Positions 37,881 to 47,816 of a stretch of DNA of 64,000 bases are shown here, piece after piece. A program made the translations under genes and the position numbers. Each line of letters starts with the position of its first letter. The stretch's first letter is position 1. The stretch spans positions 62,001 through 126,000 of the forward strand of contig JAUHYQ010000003.1 of NCBI GenBank assembly GCA_030426355.1. Reading direction: 5' to 3'. The DNA is from Gammaproteobacteria bacterium (GTDB lineage Bacteria > Pseudomonadota > Gammaproteobacteria > Steroidobacterales > GCA-2729495). Under the pieces are notes generated by a model that saw only the letters and a list, made by a program, of their open reading frames with translations, was not told where the DNA came from and made no database searches.

Positions 37881-39421
37881 TAGTAAGCACCGTTCGCTTT
37901 GAAGTCATCGAGCGCAGCTTTCATTCGGGATTCGATGTCGTCGTTGAAATCACCCGATGCATTAATTTCGGCCAGCAAATCGGCGTTCTTGTCATTCAGA
38001 TGCGCATGCATGGCCGCCTCGAAGGCCACGATCTTGGCCACTTCAACGTCATCCAGATAACCTTCGTTGGCTGCCAGCAGTGAGAATGCCATTTCGGCGA
38101 CTGACAAAGGCGAGTACTGCGACTGCTTCATCAGCTCAGTAACGCGGGTACCGCGTGCCAGCTGTGCCTGCGTGGCCTTATCAAGGTCGGAAGCAAATTG
38201 CGCGAACGCGGCCAACTCTCGATACTGCGCCAGAGCCAGGCGCACGCCGCCACCCAACTTCTTGATGATCTTGGTCTGCGCTGCACCGCCCACACGCGAC
38301 ACTGACAGGCCGGCGTTGATGGCCGGGCGAATACCGGCGTTAAAGAGGTCGGTTTCCAGGAAGATCTGACCGTCAGTGATCGAGATCACGTTGGTGGGCA
38401 CGAATGCCGACACGTCACCGGCCTGAGTTTCAATGATCGGCAGCGCCGTCAGTGAACCTGTCTTACCTTTGACCGCGCCGTTGGTAAGCCGCTCAACTTC
38501 CTGAGCGTTGATCCGTGCAGCACGTTCCAGCAAGCGCGAATGCAGGTAGAACACGTCACCCGGATACGCCTCACGGCCCGGCGGACGACGCAACAGCAAT
38601 GAAACCTGGCGGTATGCCCAGGCCTGCTTGGTCAGATCGTCGTAAATAATCAGCGCGTCTTCGCCCTTGTCGCGGAAGTACTCGCCCATGGTGCAACCGG
38701 AATACGGTGCAATGTATTGCATGGCGGCCGAATCGGATGCGGTGGCAGCAACCACAATGGTGTGCTCCATTGCACCGTGCTCTTCGAGCTTGCGCACTAC
38801 GTTGGCAACGGTTGAGGCTTTCTGGCCAACCGCGACATAGATACATTTAACGCCGGTGCCCTTCTGGTTGATGATCGTATCAATAGCGACTGCCGATTTA
38901 CCGGTCTGACGGTCACCAATGATCAACTCACGCTGGCCCCGACCGATTGGCACCATGGCGTCGATGGATTTCAATCCCGTCTGCACCGGCTGATCAACCG
39001 ACTTACGCTCAATAACGCCGGGCGCCACTTTTTCAATTGGGGAGGTGCCTTCTGCCTTAATCGGGCCTTTGCCATCAATGGCTTCACCCAGCGAGTTCAC
39101 AACGCGGCCCAGCAGGCCTTCACCAATCGGTACTTCGAGAATGCGACCGGTCGTCTTGACGGTATCGCCTTCAGAAATGTGCTTGTAATCACCCAGCACC
39201 ACAGCGCCGACCGAATCCTGCTCAAGGTTCAGAGCGAGACCGAAGGTATCGCCGGGGAACTCAAGCATTTCGCCGTACTGGGCAGAACTCAGACCGTGAA
39301 TACGCGTGATGCCGTCGGTAACAGCGATAACCGTACCAACATCACGAGCCTCAGCCGCACTTTCGAAATTGCTGATGCGCTCTTTTATGAGGGCGCTGAT
39401 TTCAGAAGCTTTAATAGCCAT
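37880..39421 (-). CDS. atpA: F1Fo ATP synthase alpha subunit
   Basis: 513 residues, identical in length to E. coli AtpA. It has the N-terminal delta-contact helix ([16 protein letters not shown]), Walker A-like [13 protein letters not shown] around residue 169, the [42 protein letters not shown] block, and [13 protein letters not shown]. It forms the regulatory nucleotide sites of the alpha3beta3 ring. It follows atpH by about 70 bp. Confidence 0.98.
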   Translation of the reverse strand: MAIKASEISALIKERISNFESAAEARDVGTVIAVTDGITRIHGLSSAQYGEMLEFPGDTFGLALNLEQDSVGAVVLGDYKHISEGDTVKTTGRILEVPIGEGLLGRVVNSLGEAIDGKGPIKAEGTSPIEKVAPGVIERKSVDQPVQTGLKSIDAMVPIGRGQRELIIGDRQTGKSAVAIDTIINQKGTGVKCIYVAVGQKASTVANVVRKLEEHGAMEHTIVVAATASDSAAMQYIAPYSGCTMGEYFRDKGEDALIIYDDLTKQAWAYRQVSLLLRRPPGREAYPGDVFYLHSRLLERAARINAQEVERLTNGAVKGKTGSLTALPIIETQAGDVSAFVPTNVISITDGQIFLETDLFNAGIRPAINAGLSVSRVGGAAQTKIIKKLGGGVRLALAQYRELAAFAQFASDLDKATQAQLARGTRVTELMKQSQYSPLSVAEMAFSLLAANEGYLDDVEVAKIVAFEAAMHAHLNDKNADLLAEINASGDFNDDIESRMKAALDDFKANGAY

Positions 39422-39493
39422 CTTTATTTCCTCTTTCGCCGCGTGGCGAAATCAATATCTGTTCGCTTAACTAACTGACCAAGACTGTTTCGA

Positions 39494-40042
39494 CTAATTT
39501 GCAAGCACGCTGGAAAGCCTGTCCAGGTTGGCACGCACAGAGCCGTCAATCACCAGGTCGTCCGCCCGCAGGCGTGCTCCGCCTATCAATGTTTCATCCA
39601 GTTCGACAGTCAGGCTGACATCGCGGCCGAAACGCTGCTGTAGCGCCGACACTATGCGCGCCTGCTGCGCTTCATCCACCGGACTGGCTGCGGTCAACGT
39701 CACTTCAACCCGGTTTTCGGTCTCCGCTTTGAGCGCATCGAAAGCAGCCGAGATTTCCGGGAGAGCCGCCAGCCGGCGATTCTCGCTGAGCAGCCGAACG
39801 ATGTTGTTCAGCTTGTCTGCCGGAACACCGGCCGACGACTGCCCCGCGATACCCGCAATTAACCCAACCAGTTGCTCGGCATCGGTGGCAGGAGCGCCAA
39901 TCAAGGCTTTTACCTGAGGGTCGGCAACGACGGCTGCCGCAGCGGCTAGGGCATCCGACCAGCCTGCCAGTTGCCCCGCATCGCGTGCGAGCTCAAAAGC
40001 AGCCTGCGCGTAAGGGCGGGCTATGGCGGTATTCTCAGCCAT
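39494..40042 (-). CDS. atpH: F1Fo ATP synthase delta subunit
   Basis: 182 residues (E. coli 177). The N-terminal helical bundle begins TAIARPYAQAAFELAR, the family hallmark, and the C-terminal part has VTLTAASPVDEAQQARIVSALQQRFGRDVSLT and DETLIGGARLRADDLVIDGSVRANLDRL, which is diagnostic. It joins the peripheral b-stalk to the top of F1. It is 6 bp after atpF. Confidence 0.97.
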   Translation of the reverse strand: MAENTAIARPYAQAAFELARDAGQLAGWSDALAAAAAVVADPQVKALIGAPATDAEQLVGLIAGIAGQSSAGVPADKLNNIVRLLSENRRLAALPEISAAFDALKAETENRVEVTLTAASPVDEAQQARIVSALQQRFGRDVSLTVELDETLIGGARLRADDLVIDGSVRANLDRLSSVLAN

Positions 40043-40048
40043 GACTGT

Positions 40049-40519
40049 CTAGATCTCCGCCGCAAGCCTGTCGAGCAGGTCTTTATGCGCGTTTGCGTCG
40101 ATTTCACGCTGAATAATTTTTTCAGCGCCAGCAATTGCGAGTGCGCCCAACTGGCCGCGAAGTTCTTCGCGCGCCCGATTGGCGTCCTGTTCCGCTTCTG
40201 CATGCGCGGATGCCAGAATGCGCTCTTTCTCATTCCCGGCTTCACCGCGCGCTTCGTCCACAATGCCCGAAGCACGTGTATTGGCCTGATCGATGATTTC
40301 ACGCGCCTGAGTGCGAGCTGCTTCCAGGATGGCCTGCTTTTCCGCTTCGGCCTCTTCCAAAGCGCGATTGCCTTTATCGGCGGCTGCCAAACCATCGGCT
40401 ATCTGCGTCTGACGCTCTTCGATAATATCCAGCAACAGCGGCCACACGAATTTCATGCAGAACCACGCGAAAACGCCGAAGGCGAGCATTTGCCCTAATA
40501 GGGTTGCATTTAAGTCCAC
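40049..40519 (-). CDS. atpF: F1Fo ATP synthase b subunit
   Basis: 156 residues, the E. coli length. One N-terminal membrane helix (about residues 5-27, LNATLLGQMLAFGVFAWFCMKFVWPLL) then a long charged coiled coil (EERQTQIADGLAAADKGNRALEEAEAEKQ...). It is the stator stalk and is a single copy gene, as expected for a homodimeric b. It follows atpE by 70 bp. Confidence 0.97.
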   Translation of the reverse strand: MDLNATLLGQMLAFGVFAWFCMKFVWPLLLDIIEERQTQIADGLAAADKGNRALEEAEAEKQAILEAARTQAREIIDQANTRASGIVDEARGEAGNEKERILASAHAEAEQDANRAREELRGQLGALAIAGAEKIIQREIDANAHKDLLDRLAAEI

Positions 40520-40589
40520 TTATCCGACTCCTGATCTGGCTATGGCATGTCGCGTAAAGCGTCACGCCCGGCCCGAATCTTCGACTGAG

Positions 40590-40868
<279 letters not shown>

Positions 40869-40915
40869 CTACAAAAGCATTCTTAAAAATAAAGCACTTA
40901 AATAAACAAAAAACT

Positions 40916-41827
<912 letters not shown>

Positions 41828-42265
41828 TTAATCGGGCCAGTTGCGATCGCGCAAATTTGCAACGGGCATGTCAGTTTCTATCCACGGATAGCGAGTCCCT
41901 AATGCTATCCAGTAAACGATGTAGGTCACCGCGTAGCCGACTATGGTCGGCACCATTTCAATCTTTGAAACACGAATCGCCAGCACAAACATGGCGACCG
42001 TCAACAAAATTTTTACTGCTTCGCTAACCCACAAGCCGCGCAAAAATGCCTCAGGCGCGCCGGCTGAATCAACCTGCAATAAGCGCAATGCCTGATACAA
42101 CCCGGCAATCATTCCGATGCTTCCCCCAACAAACACGGACAGGGCCGCGTTGTCGTAACCCGTTAACCACGCCGTCGCGGTCAGCAACAGGGTTAACAGG
42201 AGCTGGCCTCCGGCAAGGCAGAGAACAGCGATACGAGCTTTCTGAAATGTGCGTGAGTTGCCCAT
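41828..42265 (-). CDS. atpI: ATP synthase subunit I
   Basis: 145 residues with four predicted membrane helices, for example LCLAGGQLLLTLLLTATAWL, ALSVFVGGSIGMIAGLYQAL and KILLTVAMFVLAIRV. This pattern of YNA(A)LSVFVGG near the middle is the usual AtpI form. The family assists c-ring assembly or Mg2+ supply and is first in the atp operon. A terminator lies between it and parB, so the atp promoter is probably in the 42266-42287 neighbourhood or just upstream. Confidence 0.9.
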   Translation of the reverse strand: MGNSRTFQKARIAVLCLAGGQLLLTLLLTATAWLTGYDNAALSVFVGGSIGMIAGLYQALRLLQVDSAGAPEAFLRGLWVSEAVKILLTVAMFVLAIRVSKIEMVPTIVGYAVTYIVYWIALGTRYPWIETDMPVANLRDRNWPD

Positions 42266-42287
42266 CTTTTGCGGGCTTCACGGGTAC

Positions 42288-42308
42288 AAAAAAAGCCACA
42301 CAGGTGGC
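42288..42308 (-). terminator. Terminator of the rsmG-parA-parB unit
   Basis: On the - strand a 5-bp GCCAC/GTGGC stem with a 4-base loop is followed by seven U residues (A run at 42288-42294). A second hairpin, an 8-bp GAACAGCA stem, stands just upstream at 42313-42333. The pair separates parB from atpI. Confidence 0.75.
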
Positions 42309-42373
42309 ACCCGAACAGCAGCCCGTGCTGTTCAGCCCGCGAATTGTAGGTATATCGAGCCGTAGGGGCAACC

Positions 42374-43351
42374 CTACTTTATGTGCTTGAGGATGCCGTC
42401 GAGCTCGTCGACTGAGTTGTAACTGATAACCAGCTTGCCTTTGCCCTTGCCCTTGCCAGTCGCGACGTGCTGGATGGCGACTTTGGCCCCCAGCTTGCCG
42501 CTCAGCTCGTCCTGCAGGCGGCGTATATCGGCGCTCACGGCCGGGCCGGGGGCTGGCCGAGCGCTCCCGCCAGCCTGTAATTTCTTCACCAGGGCCTCGG
42601 TTTGCCTCACCGAGAGGCCCCGCGCTATCACGTCTGCTGCGGCGTTCGCCTGGCTGCGTGCCCCGGACAGCCCCAACAGGGCACGTGCGTGCCCCATGCT
42701 GAGCGACCCGTCCGCCAGCAGTTTCTGCACTTCGGGCGCCAGCTCCAATAACCGTATTAAGTTAGATACCGCCGCGCGCGATTTGCCCACCGCCGTGGCC
42801 GCCTCCTGATGGGTGAGCTGAAACTCATCAATAAGGCGCTGCAGCCCGAGTGCTTCTTCGTAAGGGTTGAGGTCTTCGCGCTGCAGGTTCTCGATCAGTG
42901 CTATGGCCGCAGCCTGCTCATCGTCTACGTCCCTGACGATCGCCGGAATTTTTTCAATCCCCGCCAGTTGTGCGGCCCGCCAGCGACGCTCGCCCGCAAT
43001 AATTTCGTAACGCACGGTACCGGAGTTACCGTCACCCAGCGGCCGCACCGAAATCGGCTGCAACACGCCCTCCTGCTTGATGGAGTCGGCCAGCTCACGC
43101 AGGGTTTCACGGTGCATATCGCGACGGGGCTGGTATTTGCCGGGACGCAGCTGGTCAAGATCCAGATCACGCAAGCCGTTGCCGGCCACAACTGCCGGCC
43201 CCGACACGGGCGTGCGGGTAACGCCGGTGACATCGACCGATGCCGGATCGCCTGTGGGCGCCGAAGGCGTGCCCCTAACGGCGGGCTCGTTCAGTGACCC
43301 GCCGAGCAGCGCATCAAGACCCCGACCCAGACCTGTTTTCTTGGTTGCCAT
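42374..43351 (-). CDS. parB: Chromosome partitioning protein ParB
   Basis: 325 residues from the ATG at 43351 (MATKKTGLGRGLDALLGGS). A much longer open frame upstream overlaps parA and has no homology, so it is discarded. Conserved GLGRGLDALL N-terminus (ParA-contact), the ParB/Srx CTPase core (LDQLRPGKYQPRRDMHRETL, GVLQPISVRP, YEIIAGERRWRAAQLAG, ENLQREDLNPYEEA), then the HTH KSRAAVSNLIRLLELAPEV. It binds parS sites, spreads, and recruits ParA. No parS was found in the window. Confidence 0.96.
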   Translation of the reverse strand: MATKKTGLGRGLDALLGGSLNEPAVRGTPSAPTGDPASVDVTGVTRTPVSGPAVVAGNGLRDLDLDQLRPGKYQPRRDMHRETLRELADSIKQEGVLQPISVRPLGDGNSGTVRYEIIAGERRWRAAQLAGIEKIPAIVRDVDDEQAAAIALIENLQREDLNPYEEALGLQRLIDEFQLTHQEAATAVGKSRAAVSNLIRLLELAPEVQKLLADGSLSMGHARALLGLSGARSQANAAADVIARGLSVRQTEALVKKLQAGGSARPAPGPAVSADIRRLQDELSGKLGAKVAIQHVATGKGKGKGKLVISYNSVDELDGILKHIK

Positions 43352-43376
43352 GACGATGAATACTAACTCAGAGGGC

Positions 43377-44165
43377 TTAAGCCACGTCCATATTTTCGGC
43401 GGGCGTATCGCGGGATACCATTTCGCGGGCCAGCTCCATGTATGCGGATGAGCCGGAAGAGCGCGGGTCATGGACAAGTGCCGAAACCCCGAAACTGGGT
43501 GCCTCGGCCAGCCGCACATTGCGCGGTATGACGGTGGTGTAAACCTTGTCGCCAAAATGCTTGAGCAGTTGCGCCGATACCTCATTCGCGAGCCGATTGC
43601 GCGGATCGAACATGGTGCGCAACAGACCTTCAATCTCGATACCGGGATTAACGCTGTTGCGGACCTGCCGCACGGTTTCGAGCAACGATGACAATCCCTC
43701 CAGCGCGTAGTACTCGCACTGAATAGGGATCAGCACACCTTGCGCAGCGGTCAATGCATTCAGCGTAAGTGTGTTTATAGAAGGCGGACAGTCAATCAGC
43801 ACGTAGTCGAACATGTCCGCGACCGGTTCCAGCGCCTGTCGCAACTTCAGTTCACGACCGATCTCCTGCATCAACCGCACTTCGGCCGCGGTGAGGTCGG
43901 GATTGGCCGGCAGAATCGCGTAACCGCTGCTTTCTACCGGCACGATGGCATCCATGGCGCGGGCTTCACCCAGCAACACTTCGCAGGTGGTGCAATTGAG
44001 CTCGTTTTTGTCCAGGCCTGAGCCCGTTGTTGCGTTGGCTTGCGGGTCCAGATCGATCAGCAACACGCGCTGGTTGCAGGCAGACAAACACGCAGCCAGA
44101 TTCACGGCCGTGGTGGTCTTGCCCACGCCGCCTTTCTGGTTTGTGACTGCAATAATTCGACCCAC
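43377..44165 (-). CDS. parA: Chromosome partitioning ATPase ParA (Soj)
   Basis: 262 residues. The deviant Walker A KGGVGKTTTAVNLA is at residues 11-24, Walker A' LIDLDPQANATTG follows, and Walker B is YVLIDCPPSINTLTLNA. It is the short Soj-type ParA without an N-terminal HTH. It positions chromosome origins with ParB. It precedes parB by about 25 bp and follows rsmG by 29 bp on the same strand, the usual order near oriC. Confidence 0.97.
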   Translation of the reverse strand: MGRIIAVTNQKGGVGKTTTAVNLAACLSACNQRVLLIDLDPQANATTGSGLDKNELNCTTCEVLLGEARAMDAIVPVESSGYAILPANPDLTAAEVRLMQEIGRELKLRQALEPVADMFDYVLIDCPPSINTLTLNALTAAQGVLIPIQCEYYALEGLSSLLETVRQVRNSVNPGIEIEGLLRTMFDPRNRLANEVSAQLLKHFGDKVYTTVIPRNVRLAEAPSFGVSALVHDPRSSGSSAYMELAREMVSRDTPAENMDVA

Positions 44166-44194
44166 GCCGGACTGCCTCTATTTGATGGTGCCCA

Positions 44195-44845
44195 TCATAA
44201 CCGCTCCAGCACCAGGATGTGGCGTTCACCCTCGAGCTCCGGCACCTGCAGGGATGCGCTTTGTTGCAGCCGCCACTGGGGTAAATCGTTTTCGAGCGTT
44301 GCCAGCTCATCGGCGGGAAACCTGCCCTTCATGGCGACAAGCCGCGCGCCGGGTGCCAGCATGTGTTCGGTGCCGGCCGCAAAATCGCGCAACGACGAAA
44401 ATGCGCGCGAAACCGCTGCAGTGAAAAGCCGGGGTGGCTGGAATTCCTCAACCCTGGCTTGCACCGCGGTGACGTTGGACAACCCCAGACGACGGACCAC
44501 ATGGTCTACAAAACGAATTTTCTTGCCGTTGGAATCGAGCAACGTGAATTGCCTGTCGGGGTAACACAAGGCCAGCGGAATACCTGGCAAACCGGCGCCG
44601 GTGCCTGCGTCGACGATGCGCTCCCCGTGCATAAACGGCACGGCGCTGAGGGAATCATATATATGCCGCGGCAGCATCTGCCGGGGATCGCGCACTGCCG
44701 TGAGGTTGTAGGCAGTGTTCCATTTGTGCAGCTCCGCAAGATAAATCAGCAGGCAGTCTGCCAACTCTTCAGCATCAACACACAGTGCAAAATGAACGAG
44801 ACCGGCACGCAACTGCGCGCCGGTCTCGGCAACGTCGAACACCAC
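44195..44845 (-). CDS. rsmG: 16S rRNA (guanine527-N7)-methyltransferase
   Basis: 216 residues from a GTG at 44845 (GTG at 44842 is equal in fit); E. coli RsmG has 207. The open frame extends back to 44977, but this region overlaps ompA and is not conserved. Family blocks: LHKWNTAYNLTAVRD, MLPRHIYDSLS, the SAM loop IVDAGTGAGLPGIPLAL, DSNGKKIRFVDHV, and SRAFSSLRDF. It methylates G527 of 16S rRNA. The start is 1 base after the ompA stop, so it may depend on that transcript. Confidence 0.93.
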   Translation of the reverse strand: MVFDVAETGAQLRAGLVHFALCVDAEELADCLLIYLAELHKWNTAYNLTAVRDPRQMLPRHIYDSLSAVPFMHGERIVDAGTGAGLPGIPLALCYPDRQFTLLDSNGKKIRFVDHVVRRLGLSNVTAVQARVEEFQPPRLFTAAVSRAFSSLRDFAAGTEHMLAPGARLVAMKGRFPADELATLENDLPQWRLQQSASLQVPELEGERHILVLERL

Positions 44846-44846
44846 C

Positions 44847-45956
44847 CTATTTATTGCGGATGCGCAGTTCCACGCGGCGGTTGGCGGCCTTACCTGCCTT
44901 GTAGGCGTTGTCAGCGATGGGCTCGGACTCGCCATAACCTTTGGCGATAATCCGGTCGGCAGCCACGCCTTTAGCAATCAGGTAATCACGTACCGTTTCC
45001 GCGCGGCGCTGGGACAAGCTCTGGTTGTAACTTGCGTCGCCGTCGGAATCGGTGTGGCCCGCGACTTCAATCGTCACTTTTTCATTTGCCACCAGCGTTG
45101 CGGCCTGTTCATTTAATACCTTGTCAGCACCGCCACTCAAATCGGCTGAGTTGGTCTGGAAGTTAACGCCTTCAAGATTGATCACGGTTACCAGCGGGCA
45201 GCCGACCGCATCAACAGCCGTGCCTTTAGGGGTGCCGGGGCACTCGTCCAGCCGGTCAACCACGCCATCGCCGTCACTATCGAGTTCACAACCGTTTGCA
45301 TCAACTGCAGCACCCGCGGGCGTGCCCGGACAGCGATCGGCGGTATCCGGAACACCGTCGCCGTCACTGTCGACCGGCGCCGCGACGATGGGGGCTGCGC
45401 GCGGCGCGGCCGCCTTGGCGCCGAAAAACGTGCCGAAACCAATATTCAGAATCCAGTCCTTGGAATCAAACATGTCGTTGTCAGCACGCCGCAAAACTTC
45501 GCCTCGCAGACGCCCGGCGCCGTCAAACAACGGCACGATCGCGCCAATACCGAGATCGTAGTAGAGGTTAGTGTCGTTCGGCGCGCTCTGGTAGCGCGAC
45601 TGCGCCGCGCCGATACCGGTCAGAATATAGGGCTGGAACTGGCCGCCACGGTTAAAGACCGCCAACGCATTGCCGCCCAATGCGAACTGGTTAATGTCCT
45701 TGCCGCCTTTGGATTTATCACCGGACATTTTTAATCCGCTCGCAGCGAACTCGAGATTCCACCGCTCATTGAAGGCTTTACCGAGTCGCGCGGTGGCACC
45801 ATTCAGGCCGTCATCAACCAGCCGATCACGATCCGCCTTTTCGCCGCTGATCATGAAATCGAAATACTTGTCGCTGATATCTTCTGCGGCCTGAACGCTG
45901 CTGACCGTGATTAACCAGGCGCTTGCCGCGAATACCCATAGTTTTGATGTGTGCAT
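44847..45956 (-). CDS. OmpA-family outer membrane protein with thrombospondin type 3 repeats
   Basis: 369 residues. Signal peptide about 1-23 (VFAASAWLITVSSVQA). Residues about 24-190 are an outer-membrane beta-barrel domain; two calcium-binding TSP3 repeats follow (DSDGDGVPDTADRCPGTPAG and DSDGDGVVDRLDECPGTPKG), then the OmpA-C peptidoglycan-binding domain with LSQRRAETVRDYL and EVAGHTDSDGDASYNQ. It tethers the outer membrane to peptidoglycan. It sits in the place where mnmG lies next to rsmG in many relatives. Confidence 0.93.
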   Translation of the reverse strand: MHTSKLWVFAASAWLITVSSVQAAEDISDKYFDFMISGEKADRDRLVDDGLNGATARLGKAFNERWNLEFAASGLKMSGDKSKGGKDINQFALGGNALAVFNRGGQFQPYILTGIGAAQSRYQSAPNDTNLYYDLGIGAIVPLFDGAGRLRGEVLRRADNDMFDSKDWILNIGFGTFFGAKAAAPRAAPIVAAPVDSDGDGVPDTADRCPGTPAGAAVDANGCELDSDGDGVVDRLDECPGTPKGTAVDAVGCPLVTVINLEGVNFQTNSADLSGGADKVLNEQAATLVANEKVTIEVAGHTDSDGDASYNQSLSQRRAETVRDYLIAKGVAADRIIAKGYGESEPIADNAYKAGKAANRRVELRIRNK

Positions 45957-46049
45957 GATTTCCCCGCTGCGACCCGTTCGCGGGCCAATGTTATGTACAG
46001 TCGAAATTCTACCGCAGAAAATCGCCGGACACCTCTGCTCCCGGCCAAG

Positions 46050-47036
46050 TTAGGGCCTGACAAGCTTTCGGCCGATCACCCGGCCCTCTATCCAGTCCTG
46101 CATACAGCCTGCCACCTCGTCGAGGCCGATTTCACCGTTGATGATTTTATCGAGATGCCTGGGGCGCAGATCGTCAGCCAGACGCTGCCAGACTGCCAGC
46201 CTTAACTCACGGGGCGTGTCCACTGCGTTGATCCCGAGCAGATTCACACCGCGCAGAATAAAAGGCATTACGGTGGTTTCGAGTTTGTGGCTGGCAGCAA
46301 GGCCTATACTCGCTACGTTGCCACCGTATTCGATCGTGCGGGTGAACCCGCTCAGCATGTCGCCGCCAAGATTGTCCACGGCACCTGCCCAGCGCGCCTT
46401 CTCCAGCGGCCGAGTGCCTATTTCCAGATCATCAGACAACAACACTTCCGCGGCACCCAGATCGCGCAGGTACTCTGCTGCAGCGCTTTTATGTGTGATG
46501 GCATGCACCTCATAGCCGCGGCCGGCAAGCAGATCAATGGCCACACTGCCCACCCCGCCGGTCGCCCCGCTGACCGCGACAGGGCCCTTATCCGGGTGCT
46601 GACCATTTTGTTCCATGCGGTGCACCGCGAGTGCCGCGGTAAAGCCGGCCGTGCCGAGCGCCATCGCGTCGCGCATGCTGAAGCCAGGGGGCAAGGGGAT
46701 CACCGCCGCGGCGGGCAGCCGCGCGTATTCGGCGTACCCGCCGTCGCGCGTCTCGCCCAGACCGGCACTCGTCACGACGACCTCTTCGCCCTCCCGACAG
46801 TCTGCGGTTGTCGATGCAACCACAGTGCCCGCAACGTCTATGCCCGCCACCAAAGGGAAACGCCGCATGATCTTCCCGGCACCCGTGACAGCAAGCGCAT
46901 CCTTATAGTTGACGCACGACCATGCGCAGCGAATGACCACCTCGCCATCGCTCAAATCATTCACAGAGATATTCTCAAGACGCGGTTCCACGCCCGTGTC
47001 CGTGGCGTGAACCCGCAACGCCCTGAAATTGTCCAT
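46050..47036 (-). CDS. acuI: Acryloyl-CoA reductase AcuI / YhdH-like quinone oxidoreductase
   Basis: 328 residues, MDR superfamily without structural zinc cysteines. Family features: VIRCAWSCVNYKDALAVTGAGKI, PLVAGIDVAGTVV, LGTAGFTAALAVHRME, the NADPH motif VSGATGGVGSVAIDLLA, and DNLGGDMLSGFTRTIEYGG. The YhdH/AcuI group (E. coli AcuI 324 residues) reduces acryloyl-CoA to propionyl-CoA with NADPH, used for detoxifying acrylate, for example from DMSP. Divergent from the SIMPL gene with 63 bp between. Confidence 0.9.
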   Translation of the reverse strand: MDNFRALRVHATDTGVEPRLENISVNDLSDGEVVIRCAWSCVNYKDALAVTGAGKIMRRFPLVAGIDVAGTVVASTTADCREGEEVVVTSAGLGETRDGGYAEYARLPAAAVIPLPPGFSMRDAMALGTAGFTAALAVHRMEQNGQHPDKGPVAVSGATGGVGSVAIDLLAGRGYEVHAITHKSAAAEYLRDLGAAEVLLSDDLEIGTRPLEKARWAGAVDNLGGDMLSGFTRTIEYGGNVASIGLAASHKLETTVMPFILRGVNLLGINAVDTPRELRLAVWQRLADDLRPRHLDKIINGEIGLDEVAGCMQDWIEGRVIGRKLVRP

Positions 47037-47099
47037 ACCTACCTCGCGGTCGCGTTCTATTCTGGTTGTATAGTAACGCCAAGCATAAAGGACATCATT

Positions 47100-47816
47100 A
47101 TGACTACCGGCAAATTATTCATCGCACTGCTGTTAACGGCAGCATCCACCTTCGCTGTTGCTGATGACGCTACCGAACGAACGGTGGCCGTCAGCGGTTC
47201 AGCATTCGTGACGGTCGAGCCCGATATTGCCCGCATAAACATGAGCATCGTGGAGCGCGACGCTTCACCAAGCGCAGCGCAAGCCGCTGCCGGCGAGTCC
47301 GTCAACAAGGTGCTCAAGCTGCTTGAAAAACTAGCCATCGAACGGAAATACATCAACACTACAGGCGCAATGATCCGACCCGATTACCGCTGGAATAGAA
47401 GCACCGAAGAACAGGAATTGCTGGGTTACGTTGTCGAACGCAACATTTCAGTAGAACTGCGCGAGCTCGAAAAGCTCGGGCCATTGATAGAACAAGTCAC
47501 GCTGGCCGGCGTGAATCAGCTATCGCCGCCACAACTCGACAGCAGCACAAGGCGGGATGCCTATCGTGATGCACTCGCCAAAGCTTTCAAAGACGCGCAG
47601 GAAAACGCGGCTCGCCTGGCCGGTGCCGCCGGCGAAAAACTCGGTCGCGTGTTGAGCATCAACAGCAGCTCCATGCCGGTAATGCCCATGCCAAGAATGC
47701 GTGCGCAGAGTGCGGCCCTGATGGCTGATTCGTCCGGTGCTGAAGAAAGTTATGTGCCGGGAGAAATTCGCTTTGATGCGCAGGTGAGCGTTGTTTACGA
47801 ACTGACCGGAAAATGA
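47100..47816 (+). CDS. SIMPL domain-containing periplasmic protein
   Basis: 238 residues from the ATG at 47100 (MTTGKLFIALLLTAASTFAVA, a clear signal peptide). The open frame reaches far upstream to 46287, but that part is antisense to acuI. The mature part is one SIMPL (DUF541) domain: TVAVSGSAFVTVEPDIARINMSI, a central DYRWNRSTEEQELLGYVVER strand region, ARRDAYRDALAKAFKDAQENAARLAGAAGEKLG helix, and a closing EIRFDAQVSVVYEL. The family is related to oxidative stress defence protein YggE but its role is unclear. Its end overlaps the oppDF end by 22 bp (convergent). Confidence 0.88.
   Translation: MTTGKLFIALLLTAASTFAVADDATERTVAVSGSAFVTVEPDIARINMSIVERDASPSAAQAAAGESVNKVLKLLEKLAIERKYINTTGAMIRPDYRWNRSTEEQELLGYVVERNISVELRELEKLGPLIEQVTLAGVNQLSPPQLDSSTRRDAYRDALAKAFKDAQENAARLAGAAGEKLGRVLSINSSSMPVMPMPRMRAQSAALMADSSGAEESYVPGEIRFDAQVSVVYELTGK

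Noticed and set aside
43101-43118. Half-match to parS (GTTTCACG) in parB, and similar ones in prlC and the HD gene
   Set aside because: Only half of the palindrome is present, and those in prlC and the HD gene are in codons for conserved motifs.
43352-43633. N-terminal extension of ParB
   Set aside because: The MATKKTGLGRGLDALL start is the conserved ParB opening; the extension runs over parA and has no homology.
44846-44977. N-terminal extension of RsmG
   Set aside because: It overlaps ompA and the residues do not match RsmG; GTG at 44845 or 44842 fits better.
46287-47099. Long upstream extension of the SIMPL protein frame
   Set aside because: It is antisense to acuI, is poor in protein-like sequence, and the signal peptide begins at 47100.
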